A model generated the notes under the pieces. It saw only the letters and a program-made list of their open reading frames with translations. It searched no databases and had not been told where the DNA came from. From positions 12,701,501-12,765,500 of the forward strand of contig NC_037092.1 in the NCBI RefSeq assembly GCF_002994745.2: 64,000 nucleotides of DNA, in the 5' to 3' direction. The position numbers and the translations under genes were made by a program. This stretch comes from Rosa chinensis (lineage: Eukaryota; Streptophyta; Magnoliopsida; Rosales; Rosaceae). The first letter of the stretch is position 1. Every line of letters begins with the position of its first letter. Positions 21,693 to 33,570 of the stretch are shown one piece after another.

Positions 21693-21902
21693 GGATTCAA
21701 ATTTGCTCACCACCAAAGTATTGGTGGTGATACCACCACTCAATACAAAACTGCCATGTGTTATAAAAAACAATTATAGTTAATCATGATGTTTTATTAA
21801 AAAATTATATTTTAAGTATTTAATTAATTTTATATGACATGGCAAGTTTTAATAGGGTGGTGATATCACCAAAAAATAAAAGTGGTGAGCAAATTTGAAT
21901 CC
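21693..21902. mobile_element. 210-bp MULE-type MITE with 9-bp TSD
   Basis: Terminal inverted repeats of 21 bp (GGATTCAAATTTGCTCACCAC and its complement) are flanked by GTTCATATT at 21684-21692 and 21903-21911. The interior repeats the TGGTGATA(C/T)CACC palindrome. Copies B (about 5464) and D (about 43440) have the uninterrupted target. The 9-bp duplication fits the Mutator superfamily. Non-coding. Confidence 0.88.
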
Positions 21903-21973
21903 GTTCATATTTGACCACAGAAACATGCTAGATCCTTACGGAAAGGAGTTCCAATTATGGATTATGTAGGTTG

Positions 21974-22700
21974 TGTTTGACACGAAAATCCTGTGTGGTA
22001 CAAACTGTCTCTTTTGAATGCGCGAGCGTGCTAGCACCATGGGGTGCAGTCATCGGGGCGTCCCTTGACCTGACTTCTTCTCAAACTATATAGACGAGGA
22101 GAGCACCAACCTCGTCACAAGGTTCTTTTCTATGCCTTTTGGAAAAGGACTTCTTGCCTTACGGGTAAGGGCTTTGGTTGTGATCTCTTCGCGTCACCGA
22201 ATTGATACTCAACGTTGTACGTTGTGCAGAGCAATCACTGGGAAGTTCTGAGAAAGCACTGGTTTTGCTAAAGCGTGACTTTAGCTTCGCTGGGTTGTGA
22301 GGATGCGTTACCCTTGCTTCGCTGGTAGTATCGGTGGCAGTAGCACTAACAGTCGGCTCTTGGAGAGACTAGGACAGGAAGTACGGTCGCCGGGCTTCAA
22401 CGAGGTTGAAGGTTTGCTCCGGGGTGGCTTGATTGATTTGAGAGTCCCCTTGTTTGTCCTTGAAACCTGGTATATATACCTAGGGTTTCGACTGTTCCTT
22501 ACCATAGAAGGATTATTGATTGAAGTTTCCTATTCAATCTCTGCTACCTGACTCCAATAAGGGCTCGTTTTCCTTATGGGTTTCGGAATGGGCGAAGCTG
22601 TAACCCAATTCCAAGTAGACTTATTTTTGGGCCACAGGTATCGGCCTGCTATGCTAAATCCACTAAAGGATCTTGCCAAAATTACTTTTGGGCTCAAACA
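21974..22700 (-). repeat. 3' LTR of gypsy element 1
   Basis: 727 bp, plus strand TGTTTGACACG to GGGCTCAAACA. It pairs with 35539-36278. Single-base differences and an 11-bp gap near 22430 show age. Confidence 0.92.
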
Positions 22701-22965
22701 TTGCCCCCCAGGCCCCGAAATCGGGCCCACGAGAATGTAACTGATTGAAGGGGACTAAAACGACGTGTCTGATCACCGAAACGATATCATTAATGAGGGT
22801 TGCGTCTATTCGCTTGGCAAAACGTCTCTTTGTCGCATCATTTCCTCACAAAATCTCTTATTTAAATCCCGCAGCCACTCCAAACCTGTCACATCAGAAA
22901 CTCTTCAGTCTCCTAAAACCCAGAAACTCTTTGTCCCAAACAATCCTCCTTACAGAAACCCAGAA

Positions 22966-25900
22966 ATGGCTCCTCCAAAGAAAATGGTTATCGATCAGGA
23001 GGAAGAACTCAACGAGAAAGCTGCTCGCTCTTGGGGAACCGGAATTGGTGCCCGCTGTCATCTCCACACCAATGTCCAGAGACCACTACTTCTCAGGCTC
23101 CCAAACCAACATGTCAGACTGGGCCCGACACCACTAGATTCCATTCCAGACTACGCTATCGCCCTCTACGGCCTACCCATCCATCGACCCATCCCGGTCC
23201 TCCGAAGGACCCCTAGAGATTTCAGCAGTTGGGGCGCGCAAAAACATCGAACGAAAATAAGGTATTGGCCATCCTCGATCAGCGTGGCAGAGCTTTCTTG
23301 GTATCGCGAAGCCCTAGTGCGAGATCTGGCTCGCTGGAACGCAACAGGTATTACCCAAACCATCGATTTATGCTTTTGCCTTCCTCGCGGTGGTAATCTC
23401 TCGCCACTCGCTGCTTTCCTTTGCTTTTGGAATACTGCCACCAATACCTTTGATTTCCGTTTTGGCCATATGAGTATTACATTATTGGATATTCTTACCA
23501 TAACTGGATTGCCCATCGATGGTGAGCCCTATCTACATGGCGAATTCGATTCTGATAACTTCTCATGAACCATGGCCCAAACTGGTCGCGGCGTTCACAA
23601 CAGCTCCTATCCACGGTGGCTGGCCTATTACCATAAAGAACACAATGCGACTGGTGGCATTGCTTTTCTGGAATATTGGCTCTGCAAGTTCATCTTCTGT
23701 ATCTCCGCCAATAAGCCCACTAGTCCTTGGACTTTCCTGGCCACAGCCATCTATAAAGGCCGCCGCGTGGGGTTAGGACAACCAGTGTTGGGTGCCTTCT
23801 ACCAGACTCTATACCAAGCCACCATGCATCATTTCGAGACTAGCATCTCTGGCCCTTTTTGGATCCTTGATTTCTGGATTCAAACTTACTTTCCATTCTT
23901 CCGCCGCGACGATATTTCACTGCTACCACCGGCTGACGCCCTTCTTGGTCAGCGGCTTTGTCGCGAGGAGAGGTACACATCCCCACCCTATTCTGAGTGT
24001 TTCTCATATTTGTACCTCCTGCACGAAATGCCTTACTGCGACATAGTACTCAATAGGAGATTCCCCACTCCTCTTGAAAATGGGTTCCTTCCTGGGGCTC
24101 CTAATTATAGTGATCGCGCGCGTCTGGCTTTCCGCCACGTGACCTCTTGCTCAGACATTAGGCTTGCTGTCGATGAACTCAGTTATGAGCTTTACGCTCC
24201 CAACCACTTCGCTTGCCAGTTTGGTCTTATCCAACTAGTGCCATTGCCCCTCTATGAAGCTTAGAACTACAACAATTCTTGGCGCAGAACTGGCCCCACT
24301 ACTGGGCCTCCGCCAGCGCAAAGCATGCTTGTACTGGTTGATCTCCCTGACTGGGCTAATAACATTGACCCCATGGATGGGACTGCTGAAGATTATGATC
24401 AATGGTGGTCAGAAGTTTCCTTCAACTGTTGGGGACAAAGGGATGACGAGCTTTTTGCGGCCATCTTTGAAGAGCTGAGATATCCTTATGATGCTGATAC
24501 CGAGTTACTTGCTCGCTTCCTTGAAGATGAGGCGCGACCCCCGCTACCCGAACTGGCTCCTCGACCCGCTCGAGCCCCGCCGGTCCAGGCTGAGATTGTC
24601 ATTCGGGAGCCTCCCCAAGAGGTAATTGTCTTATATATATATATATATTTTACTTTATGTCTTCTTTTCCCTTTTAACTCACACCCCGTTGCATCAGGGG
24701 AGTGCGCCACCCTCTGGCGGTCATGAAGTTAATGCTTCTTCGGCCACTGGTCAGGCCGCAAAGAAGAAAGCGATAGTGACGGAGCCTGAAGTTGAAAACT
24801 CTTCTTCTGACAATGATGACCCACAAACAGTAATGCTATCGTCTTAAAACCTCATAATTCTGACATCTTCTTCGAAGCTTACCTTGAAGCTACTTTAATC
24901 CTGACAAATTGCTACCGCTTTAGCCCGTAAAAGTAGTTGCGCTGATCCCCAGACTGATCCATGGGCAGAAGATGAACCAATCGCTGACCGACTGGTAATA
25001 CTCATCTAAAATGAGCCATGACTTTTTGTTTTGTTATGTATGACTCTATAACACTCCTCCTCTGCAGGTTCGTCCTAGGTCATCAAGGCAAGTTGGGGAA
25101 GGATCCTCCGCTGCTGGCGAAGGTGTGTCTGGTTCGCACATCCAAGAGCCAAATGGTTCTAATAATCCTCCCTCTCCAATCGACGCTGCAAACAATATGC
25201 AGTTGGCTCTGGTCCCAATACAGGTTATAGATGACAGCTCGCCTGAGGTTGAAGAAAGAATGTCGCTCCCGGACACCTCCCACGAGCAAACAACTACAAC
25301 CCTCCTTCTGGAACAAGCAACGCCTGACTTAGTTCCAGCGTCCGGTGAGGTCGCCCAGGAACCTGTGCCAACAGCAGCTCTTCGCGAGCCACCTGTTGAA
25401 GAGGTACCTCTCTTAACAAAAATGTTTTATCTTTAACCCATGGCTTGGTTATTCTGACAATGCCTCCTTCTTGGATCCAAATGCCATTCCAAACGAGGAA
25501 GCGGCTGTCGTAGCCGAAGAGATAGTGGCGGAGAATCCTGCTGAACCTGTCCTCGATGTAGTTGGTCAGGAGCTTGTCCCCCATGCCCCCCAAGCCGTTG
25601 CAACCAGGGAAGTAGGTGCCAGAGGCAGTACCTGTCGCGGAGCTTCTTGGGGCCCCTCCTGTCGCTGAGCAACCGCCTCCGTCCACTTTAGAACGGCTAG
25701 CTCGTGTGCTCGAAGTGACCCCCTTTGGGGTCGTAGATGATGCCAGAGAAGGCATTCGTCGCCTCTTGGGCCCTGATATTTTGATTCCTGGTGCGCCCGC
25801 GAGAGTCTTGGAGTATCTGAGGGTGCTTCTCCGCGAGGAGGCTATCACTGAAGACCAATTTCAAGAGGTTGACCAGCTGCTGTAGGACCTTCCCCATGGG

Positions 25901-26281
25901 CTCAATGAGAGGGCGGTCGCGACTGCGCAAGCCAGGCAGACCGAGACACATTACCAGACTCTTGCTCAACAGACGGATAATTTGCGCGATTTCTTGGGTG
26001 ACCGGGCTACTCTCATAAGAGATCTGACTCTCGAGAGAAACCACCTGCGGACCCAGATCCAGGATCTTCAAGCCTGATTAACTGATGTGACGGCTAGGCT
26101 TGCCCAAGCGGAACCTCAACTGGAGCAGCCCCTTACTGCTTTCGAGACGTTGGCCTATGACCTGGCCCAAGCTTGCGCAGCAGCCCAACAGGCCGCGCAA
26201 GCTGCCGCTGATGCTAGCTTTCACCTGGATGAACTTTTCCTTCGCTTAACTCATGCAGGCCGAGGACTTTTAGGCCTTTGA
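22966..26281 (+). pseudogene. Antisense plant mobile domain (PMD) gene carried by gypsy element
   Basis: It lies opposite to gag-pol, next to the 3' LTR. Exon 1 (22966-24621) starts with MAPPKKMV and encodes a PMD-like (aminotransferase-like) domain: ITLLDILTITGLPIDGEP, then PRWLAYYHKEHNATGG and CSDIRLAVDELSYELY. GT-AG junctions follow at 24621/24698 and about 24829; later pieces are low-complexity and then coiled-coil (25616-26281, Gln/Ala-rich). Stops interrupt the frame at 23566 (TGA), 24262 (TAG), 25883 (TAG) and 26075 (TGA), so it is dead here. Extra antisense PMD frames between pol and 3' LTR are known in Tat-type plant elements. Their function is unknown; a role in evading silencing is often suggested but unproven. 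Confidence 0.82.
24632..24650. repeat. (TA)n microsatellite in a PMD gene intron
   Basis: About nine TA units directly after the first intron donor. Similar runs lie at about 38637-38657, 43687-43706 and 58316-58333. Confidence 0.8.
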
Positions 26282-27620
26282 TATTAGGCCTATTAATTTG
26301 TATGAACAATACTACTACCCATAAATTAGTTAGCCCACTTTGTTGGCCCAAATTTCTTTTATCTCGTAGGCAATAACTCTGTTCAATTTTCATCTTTAAC
26401 TGCACAAAAACAGTTTCAAAAAGATAATCTCGAAAAGGAGCAGTTACTTCCTTGGAGACTGCTCTCTCGTCCACGCGGATTCAATTCTGTTTATTTTCGA
26501 GGTGTCGACATTGAATTCCATTGATATTCCCATTGATGGCGTTGAAACGTCCTCAACTGCCCATATCCAAGGGCTGAGGCCACTGAGGCAGGCCTCTATA
26601 AATATCAATGCTTTGGAAAGATGAAACTTACACAAACATGGCTTATCCCAAAATGACCTTGCAAGCCTTTCTCCTCTTCCTTCTATTTCTCAAATCTTCT
26701 CCATACGATTTCACCCTTATCCTCTAGATCTTAGGCTTTATGGCTTAATCTCACTGCCTGGGTAGGCCTTATGGCCTAATCTCAGGCAACCTCATGTCTT
26801 TGGTCTATGAAAGCCTGGATGGAACATCCTAGGTTTTGGGTAGGTTGAAGAACACGAGGAGCTCCTAATGCGGGGCACCACATGCTGGGGAGTTCCTCTC
26901 CTCAGATTTTCCTGCGCGGAGCAAAGTGAAGAAGGGCGGAAGGCCACTTTGTTGCCAACTGTTCTTCTTCCGCAGCCTACCTCCTGGGTCTGATAAGCCG
27001 ACTTCTGTTTTCCCTGGAGGTAGGTGAGGCAACTGGGTCGCACTCCAGCGCTAATTCCGTCCCCATCTCGGAGGATAACCAACTGGAAAGGTTGCGATGG
27101 ATTATTTCCTTCCCTCTCCTTCCAGTACAAATAATAGCCGCTGCGACTCAGATCAGAGGAAGGTGAAGAGAGGAAGAGTAAGAGTGAATATCTCATCAAC
27201 CCTTCTTGCCGCAAGATCCGGAAGCTCATAGAAGACATGAATCCTTATTAGTTGTTTTAGCCACTTTCTGGCTTTGTATATCGTTAATGAAATTTTCTCG
27301 AACACATTGTCTTGCTTTTGGCCGCAAAGCCACTTCACGAATGAAGGGATTCAAAATTTTCTTATTTGCTAAAAAACAATATGATCTAATAAGGCCTCTA
27401 GTATAGGCCCTTACATACATTCTTAACACATATTGTCAAGGATATTGAACGAAAATGTACATAAAATTTGGCAGATGAATTACTGCAAAAATAGTGGCCA
27501 CTCTAAAGGCCTTTATGCATTGAGTGTTGCCCCCCTAGTGTTCGTAGGTGGAGCGAAGACAGATGAACGAGGCCAGAATGAAAAGGCCTAATTACAAGGG
27601 ATGATGCGAGCCAAGGGACA
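26282..27620. other. Spacer between PMD gene and pol inside gypsy element
   Basis: No domain was recognised. GGCCTTATGGCCTAATCTCA-type short repeats occur near 26730-26790. The two converging units (PMD plus, pol minus) end on either side, so this may hold their 3' ends. Confidence 0.45.
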
Positions 27621-28905
27621 CTATGTTTGCCCCCCCGTCCTTGCAACGGAAGAATCTGGGGGATCTTCAAATTCCCAAACGCTGGGGTAGTATTTCTTTA
27701 AGAACCTGCCATTGATAGGGTTGCGGTGGAGGTCGCCATCCAGATATTTGAGGTGAAATGCCCCACGTTTCAGAATTCTATGAATCACAAAGGGCCCTTC
27801 CCATCGCAGGTCCATTTACCACGACCGGTCAACTTCTCACCAAATGGAAGGACTGCCTTCCAAACTAGCTCGCACTCTTTGTAACCACGGCCGCGAGTTC
27901 TCTTATCGTAGGCGGGAGCGATTCGTTGCTTCTCCATCACTAAGTTGTCCAAAGCCTCTAAGCGCTGTCCGCTAAGGTCTTCGTGCTCCTGCCACATGGC
28001 CTGGACGTAGTCATCACCAATCAAATGATGTTGCTCTTGGACGCATAGGGAGTGAACATTGATCTCCAAAGGTAAAACCGCGTCGTGACCAACATGAGTG
28101 CATAGGGTGTTGTGGCAGTAGGAGTTCGCTTTGAAGTACGATAGACCCACAATGTTTCATACAATGTCTCGTGCCGTTGGCGAGGGTTTTCAACAAGCAT
28201 CTTCTTCAGTAGGGTGATGATAATCTTGTTATTGGCCTCTACTTGACCATTAGACTGAGCGTAATAAGGTGTGCTGTGGAGAAACTGGATGCCGAAGTCG
28301 TTGACGAGCTGCTCCACATCACCGCCCATAAATGCTGCCCCCCTATCCGATACTAATACCTCGGGGACGCCGAACCTGCATATGATATTTTGAAAGATGA
28401 ATTGGCGAATGGTTGCTCCAAAGGCTTCCTTCAAAGGTTTAGCTTCGACCCATTTAGTGAAGAAATCTGTAGCGACGATGATGAACTTGTGATGGAGTGA
28501 CGAATGGGGATGAATCATGCCAATCAAGTCCAATGCCCAGCCTCGCGCAGGCCAAGGTTTAATAATAGGCTGCATGGGAATATTGGGAATATGCTGAACT
28601 GGTCCATGAGCCTGGCAATCCTGACAGCCTTTCGTGAACGTGATACAGTCTTTCAAGATGTTGGGCCAATAATACCCATGTTGCCTGATGAGCCAACGCA
28701 TCTTTGGACCTGCCTGATGGGCTCCACATACGCCTGTATGTGCTTCGTGCATCAAACGCTTCACATCGTGGCCAAACACACACCGAAAGTCTATGCCATC
28801 TTTGCAGCGTCGGCGCAGCTCATCGCCTCTGAGGAAGTAATTTAAGGCAAGAAAACGAGTCTTCTTGTCTGCAGCGGCGTCTGGTTGCTTTAGGTAAGCA
28901 ATCAA
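27621..28905 (-). pseudogene. Gypsy integrase, frameshifted
   Basis: The open piece 28021-28905 holds the zinc-binding region (HTGVCGAHQAGPKM ... CQDCQAHG) and the catalytic core: Asp in ARGWALDLIG, Asp in VLVSDRGAAF and Glu in NGQVEANNK. After a shift near 28150 the C-terminal part continues in other frames (27785-28150, then 27621-27815 with WEGPFVIHRILKRGAFHL). At least two frame changes separate the core from the C-terminal domain. Integrase would insert the cDNA into the genome; this copy cannot give a full protein. Confidence 0.85.
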
Positions 28906-28980
28906 GGGGATGCGCCAGTCTATATCAATAGGTTCGAGGGCTGCGATGACTGGATAGTCTGGCGGGTCAGGTCGCGCGAG

Positions 28981-29586
28981 CTAAGAAGGCAGCGTGCGTC
29001 TTTCAACTTTCAAAATTCGCTCGCAAACCCCATATTTCAAAGTAATGCCTGTAGCCAGTTGAGCAAGTTCGTTGGCTGCAAAGTTTCGCTTGTGAGGAAT
29101 ATATTCCAAATCCATGTCATTGAATTGATCCAGAAGTTCAATGGCGCGATTCAAATATGGCACAAGCAAGCAGCTCACACACCTGTACCTCTCTTGAAGT
29201 TGATTTATGACAAGCAAAGAATCACCGCGTACTTGGACATCTCTTACTCCTAGCTCCAGTAACACCTCTAGGCCAATAATGAGGGCCTCATATTCTGCTT
29301 GATTATTGGTGCACTTAAACTCCAATTGGAAAGAATAAGAAAAACGATCGCCCGCTGGGTTTTCCAGAACAATCCCTGCCCTTGCTAGTGTTTCTGTTCT
29401 TAAACCATAAAAAAATAATACCCAAGGTTGAAGGGAAATTGTTTCTTGATACCAAATAGCATATTCTGGAATGCGCGCCAAATCCGGTCGAGTTATGGTT
29501 GCGGTTGCTATCTCTAACTCTCTCACTGTGGGGACATCCAACATAGGGTGATGTGCTAGAAAGTCTGCGATGGCCTGTCCCTTCAC
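28981..29586 (-). pseudogene. Second (archaeal-like) RNase H of gypsy pol
   Basis: GQAIADFLAHHP leads into an RNase H fold with NNQAEYEALIIGLEVLLELG and VRGDSLLVINQL. A separate second RNase H after the first is characteristic of the Tat lineage. A TAG at 29593-29595 just upstream, and stops toward the integrase, cut it from the rest of pol. Confidence 0.82.
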
Positions 29587-29652
29587 TGGTTTCTATGGAA
29601 CGTATTGTAGCGAGAATTCGGATAAAGCCAGGACCCATTTGCCAATACGACC

Positions 29653-31299
29653 TCACAGAATAGGTCGCGACAGCATGTACTTAACCAGGTCGGTTTGAGC
29701 GATAATGCAAGTGGTAAAGGATAACATGTAGTGTCTCAACTTGCATGCTGAGAAGTAAAACGTAAGACACAATTTCTCCATGGGAGTATACCTGGTTTCG
29801 CAATCCGTCAGTGTCCTACTGAGGTAAAAAATGGCATGCTCGACCCCTTCCTTATCATCCTGGGCGAGTAGGCTGCCAATGTACGCCTCAGCTGCTGAAA
29901 CATACAGCTTTAATGGAAATCCAGCTCTAGGTGGAACGAGTACTGGCGGGCTCGTCAGATAGGCCTTAATTTTGTCAAAAGCCTCTTGGTGTTGAGGTTC
30001 CCAAACAAACTCGTTCTGTCCTTGTAGTCTCAATAGTGGGGAAAAGGGTTGGATTTTACCTGCAGAGTTAGATATGAAACGTCTCAGGAAGTTGATCTTA
30101 CCCAATAATCGTTGTAACTCTTTCTTTGTGCGCGGGGAAGAGTCGTTGATGGCTGCGCTTGCCTTGTCCTCAGGGACCTCAATACCCCTTTGATGGACAA
30201 TGAAGCCCAGAAAATCTCCTGCTTGAACTCCGAAAATGCACTTGGCGGGGTTCATCTTGAGCTTGTGCAGCCGCATTCGCTCGAAGACTTTCCTCAGATC
30301 TGTGATGTGATCCCCACGCTGCTTGGACTTGACGACCACGTCATCAATGTAAACCTCTAAAATCTTCCCCAGGATGTCGTGGAAAATCAGGTTCATGGCT
30401 CTCTAATACGTTGCCCCAGCATTCTTCAGTCCAAAAGGCATAACCACGTATTCAAAAACGCCCGCGAACCCTGGGCAATGGAACTTGGTTTTGTGTCTGT
30501 CTTCCTCTGCAACTAGAATCTGGTGATACGCAGCAGTTCCGTCCATGAAGGATAACAATTCATGTCCTGCTACTGCATCTACCAACATATCCGCAACCGG
30601 CATGGGGTAGACGTCTTTAGGCGTAGCGACATTAAGGTCTCTGTAGTCCACGCAGACCCTCATCTTACCATTCTTCTTACGGACTGGTACAATATTGGAC
30701 ATCCACTGATTGTATTTGGCCACCCGAATGATGCCCGATCTATGCATCTTTTCAACTTCTTCTTTGACCAGAACTTGGGTCTCGGAGTTCATTCTTCGCA
30801 GCTCTTGCTTCACAGGCCTCTTGTCAGGGAGTGTTGGTTGTTGATGGCAAACCAAGTCCGGTGACAGGTCGGGCATGTCTTCGTATTTCTCCGTGAAGCA
30901 ATCTTTGAACTCTACTAACAAATCAATGAGCCTCTGTTTCTCGCTAGGCTCTAAATAAGCGCTGGTAGTCACTTCCATAGGTTCAGCCGCTGTTCCAAGA
31001 TTTACTTTCATTGTAGGATCCCTGACCTTTGGAGGGGTGTCATCCAGCGCTGCTGGAGCCAGCTGAATCTCTTCTTCGTCTTCTTTTTCTTGGTCAGAGA
31101 GCTCATCGTTGACAATTTCCAAGGTCGCGACACGATCATAGGCCTCTTTTTCCACCAGGTATGAGGATAGTCTTTCGTACAGTGAGTGGAAGGCCTCTAT
31201 CCTTCCCTCTGGAAGGTCGTAATCCATTAATCGTTTAAGGGTTTGGGCACAGCGTGGCCAGGCCTTTCCAAGCCTTCTTTTGCGAGCGTAAGTCCCCAC
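29653..31299 (-). pseudogene. Gypsy reverse transcriptase and first RNase H
   Basis: The upstream piece 30403-31299 has VRKKNGKMRVCVDYRDLN and FAGVFEYVVMPFGLKNAGAT. A TAG at 30403-30405 then stops it, where family members have Gln. The frame resumes unchanged with the YIDD active site (EVYIDDVVVKSK), thumb and RNase H (FPLKLYVSAAEAYIGSLLAQ) down to 29653. Both halves share one frame, so only a nonsense change separates them. Confidence 0.88.
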
Positions 31300-33570
31300 T
31301 GTGCCAATTCAAAGGCCGTCACCCCTGTAGGGCGGCCTTTGTCATCGATGCCACTGACTTGCAATGGAGTAATTGGCTCCAAGTAGTACCTAGCATCTAC
31401 ATAGTTTACGGAAACTGGGAATGGGCGAGGATTCGCTTTAATCACCTCAGCTTGATCTGTTACCCTATTCCACATCACCAGCTCTTGGCGGAGAGTTGAA
31501 GGAACACAATAGCTCCGGTGAATCCAGTCACGCCCTAGGATGGAGCTATAGGCTGCGTAACAGTCTGTCACGAAGTAAGCATAGACTCCTTCTGCTGGTC
31601 CTACCTTGATACTTAGAAACAATAAGCCCAAAGTCTTTGTGACTGTTCCCGTGAAGTTCTTCAGCGTGGGGGATGTAGACTGGATCTTCTCTTTCTTGAT
31701 CCCAAGTAAATGCATGGTTCTTGTGGTGATAACGTTGACAGCGGCTCCTGTGTCGACCATGACCTTGCTGACTTTAGTGCCAGCAACTTCCACTGTTATA
31801 TATAAAGGTCGCATGTGCTGAACCATCGCGGGCGTTGATCTTGTGAAGCTCATAAAGAAACCTTTACCCTCAGCGTCTTCAGTTTCAAGAACCACTACCT
31901 CTACTAAAGGTGTTGTTACTGCCGATGTGATTTGCAGAGGCTGATCGGTACCTTCTTCATTCTCCACACACTCCTGGGCGGCAATTGGCAAAGCATATTT
32001 CGCGAGAAGGACGTAGACCATATTGCAGGAAGTATCAACCGCCTCAGTTTCGTCTATGTCGTCCTCCAGGTTGAGCTTCGGCTCTCCAATCGGGATGTTA
32101 GTATTGAACTGCTTCGCCAGCCGATCTACTAATGATTCTTCAGTAAGGCCCTTTACCTCACAGTGTTCTTGTTCCTGCAGCTCGGCCATCAACAATGGCG
32201 AGCTTGATCTTTGTTCCCTTACAAGTATCTCCTTTGGGGGCGCAACCACCAGACTTTGGACTTTTTTAGGTCTCCACTGTAAAGCTCCTGCAGTGCTGCC
32301 CTTGCCCCCCAATCTCTCAAAAGTTGAGGGTTTGGCTTCTGGTTCCTCTCGAAACAACCTGCGCTTGACATGTGGCTGCTTAGTTGGCGAGTTGTCTTTC
32401 CTAGCTAGCGGAGGTGTCCTTTCTGTCGTGATCCTGCAGAAAACACTAGGCTTAGAGGCTCCTGATTCTGAGCCCTCCTGTTTTTGAAAACTGCGAGGAG
32501 CCACCAATGGCTTAGCAGCTAATGCCTCCATCTCCTTCTGATATTGCTCGGGAGATTTAACCAGTTGTGATGGCTTAATCAAACCCTGATCCAGAGCTTC
32601 CAAGGCTCACTTGGCTTCTCCGAACCTGCGCTGCAATTTCCTTTTCTTGGAAGGGCTGATCTCCACTGCTTTCCCTTTCTCTCTGGTATACCATTTGCCT
32701 TCCTTGATGGTGGACGTTGAAGCAGGAGGAATGTAAGGTTTGGTCACGACATCTTTGTGCTCCCTCCAAGCCCTTCCTTCTTGTTTCTGATCGACTGCGG
32801 CCGCTTTCAATTTCTTGAACAAATTGGAATCCTTTGGGGATGGTGGTGGCTTTACCTCTTCGCTTGCCTTTGGGCTAGAAGGCTGGTAGTTTCGTGATGG
32901 TGAAGCCCATTTGATTGGCGGGAGGGAACCAAAATGAAATGTCTGCTCGACTTCTGCGAGTGACGCTTGGATGCTGCACTCTTCTTTGCATCGCGAGCAA
33001 AGGACTACTGGTGAGGCTTCGTTGATGGGCTTAGCTTTCTTCTTTACAGGGGTTTCCTCCCCTTCATCCCTCTCTTCTTTCCCCCCTTGTAGTCAAATCC
33101 AGGGTTGGTTTCCTCTGGCTCTTCTTGGGCCAGTTCACATCAACCATACTGACCCCGGTATCTGGAAAAGGGTTCAAGTCTACTAGTGCTGTTGCGGCCG
33201 CCGAAGCCTCTACCTGCAAACTGCCGTTATTGAGCCATACTTGAATTTGGTCCTTTAGCTTCACACAATCAGCTGTGTTATGGTTCCACAAGTTGTGGAA
33301 TTTGCAGTACTTCTTCCCTTTCAGCTGATTCGGTCGAGGGAAAGGGCCAAAGTCTGTTTTCACCATCTTCGTGGAAATCATCTCATCCAGAATCTCATGT
33401 GCCTTATTGGCATCATATGTATAGGTCGCAAACTCAGGTTTGGAGAAAGCCACAGACTTGAGCTTAACAGGCTCCTTAGATATCTTTAACTGCTTGAGGG
33501 TTGAACTCTTCCTACCTGTCAACTCTAGCGCGGAGACGTCATTCTCCTCTTCTTCTGTTTCATCTCCACC
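31227..33570 (-). pseudogene. Gag C-terminal knuckle, linker and aspartic protease of gypsy element
   Basis: 33064-33570 continues the gag frame after its TAG and contains the YCKFHNLWNHNTADC knuckle-like motif. A frameshift lies between 33064 and 32822. A linker follows (32607-32822), then a stop at 32607 and the frame 31227-32603 with the protease motif VMVDTGAAVNVITTR. The protease would cut gag-pol into mature proteins. Its C-terminal end overlaps the frame used by reverse transcriptase, so a further shift exists near 31230-31300. Confidence 0.8.

Larger units (their letters stand above)
19630..21973 (+). repeat. Segmental duplication, copy C (patellin intron 2 to 3' flank)
   Basis: It matches 1687-3345 and then 5130-5545, beginning inside patellin intron 2 at TGCATTATTAGCCATCAAGG. 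It thus preserves the unit that copy A has lost in part. It is interrupted by a MITE (21693-21902) and ends at a gypsy insertion. The flank resumes for 46 bp at 36279-36324. Confidence 0.88.
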
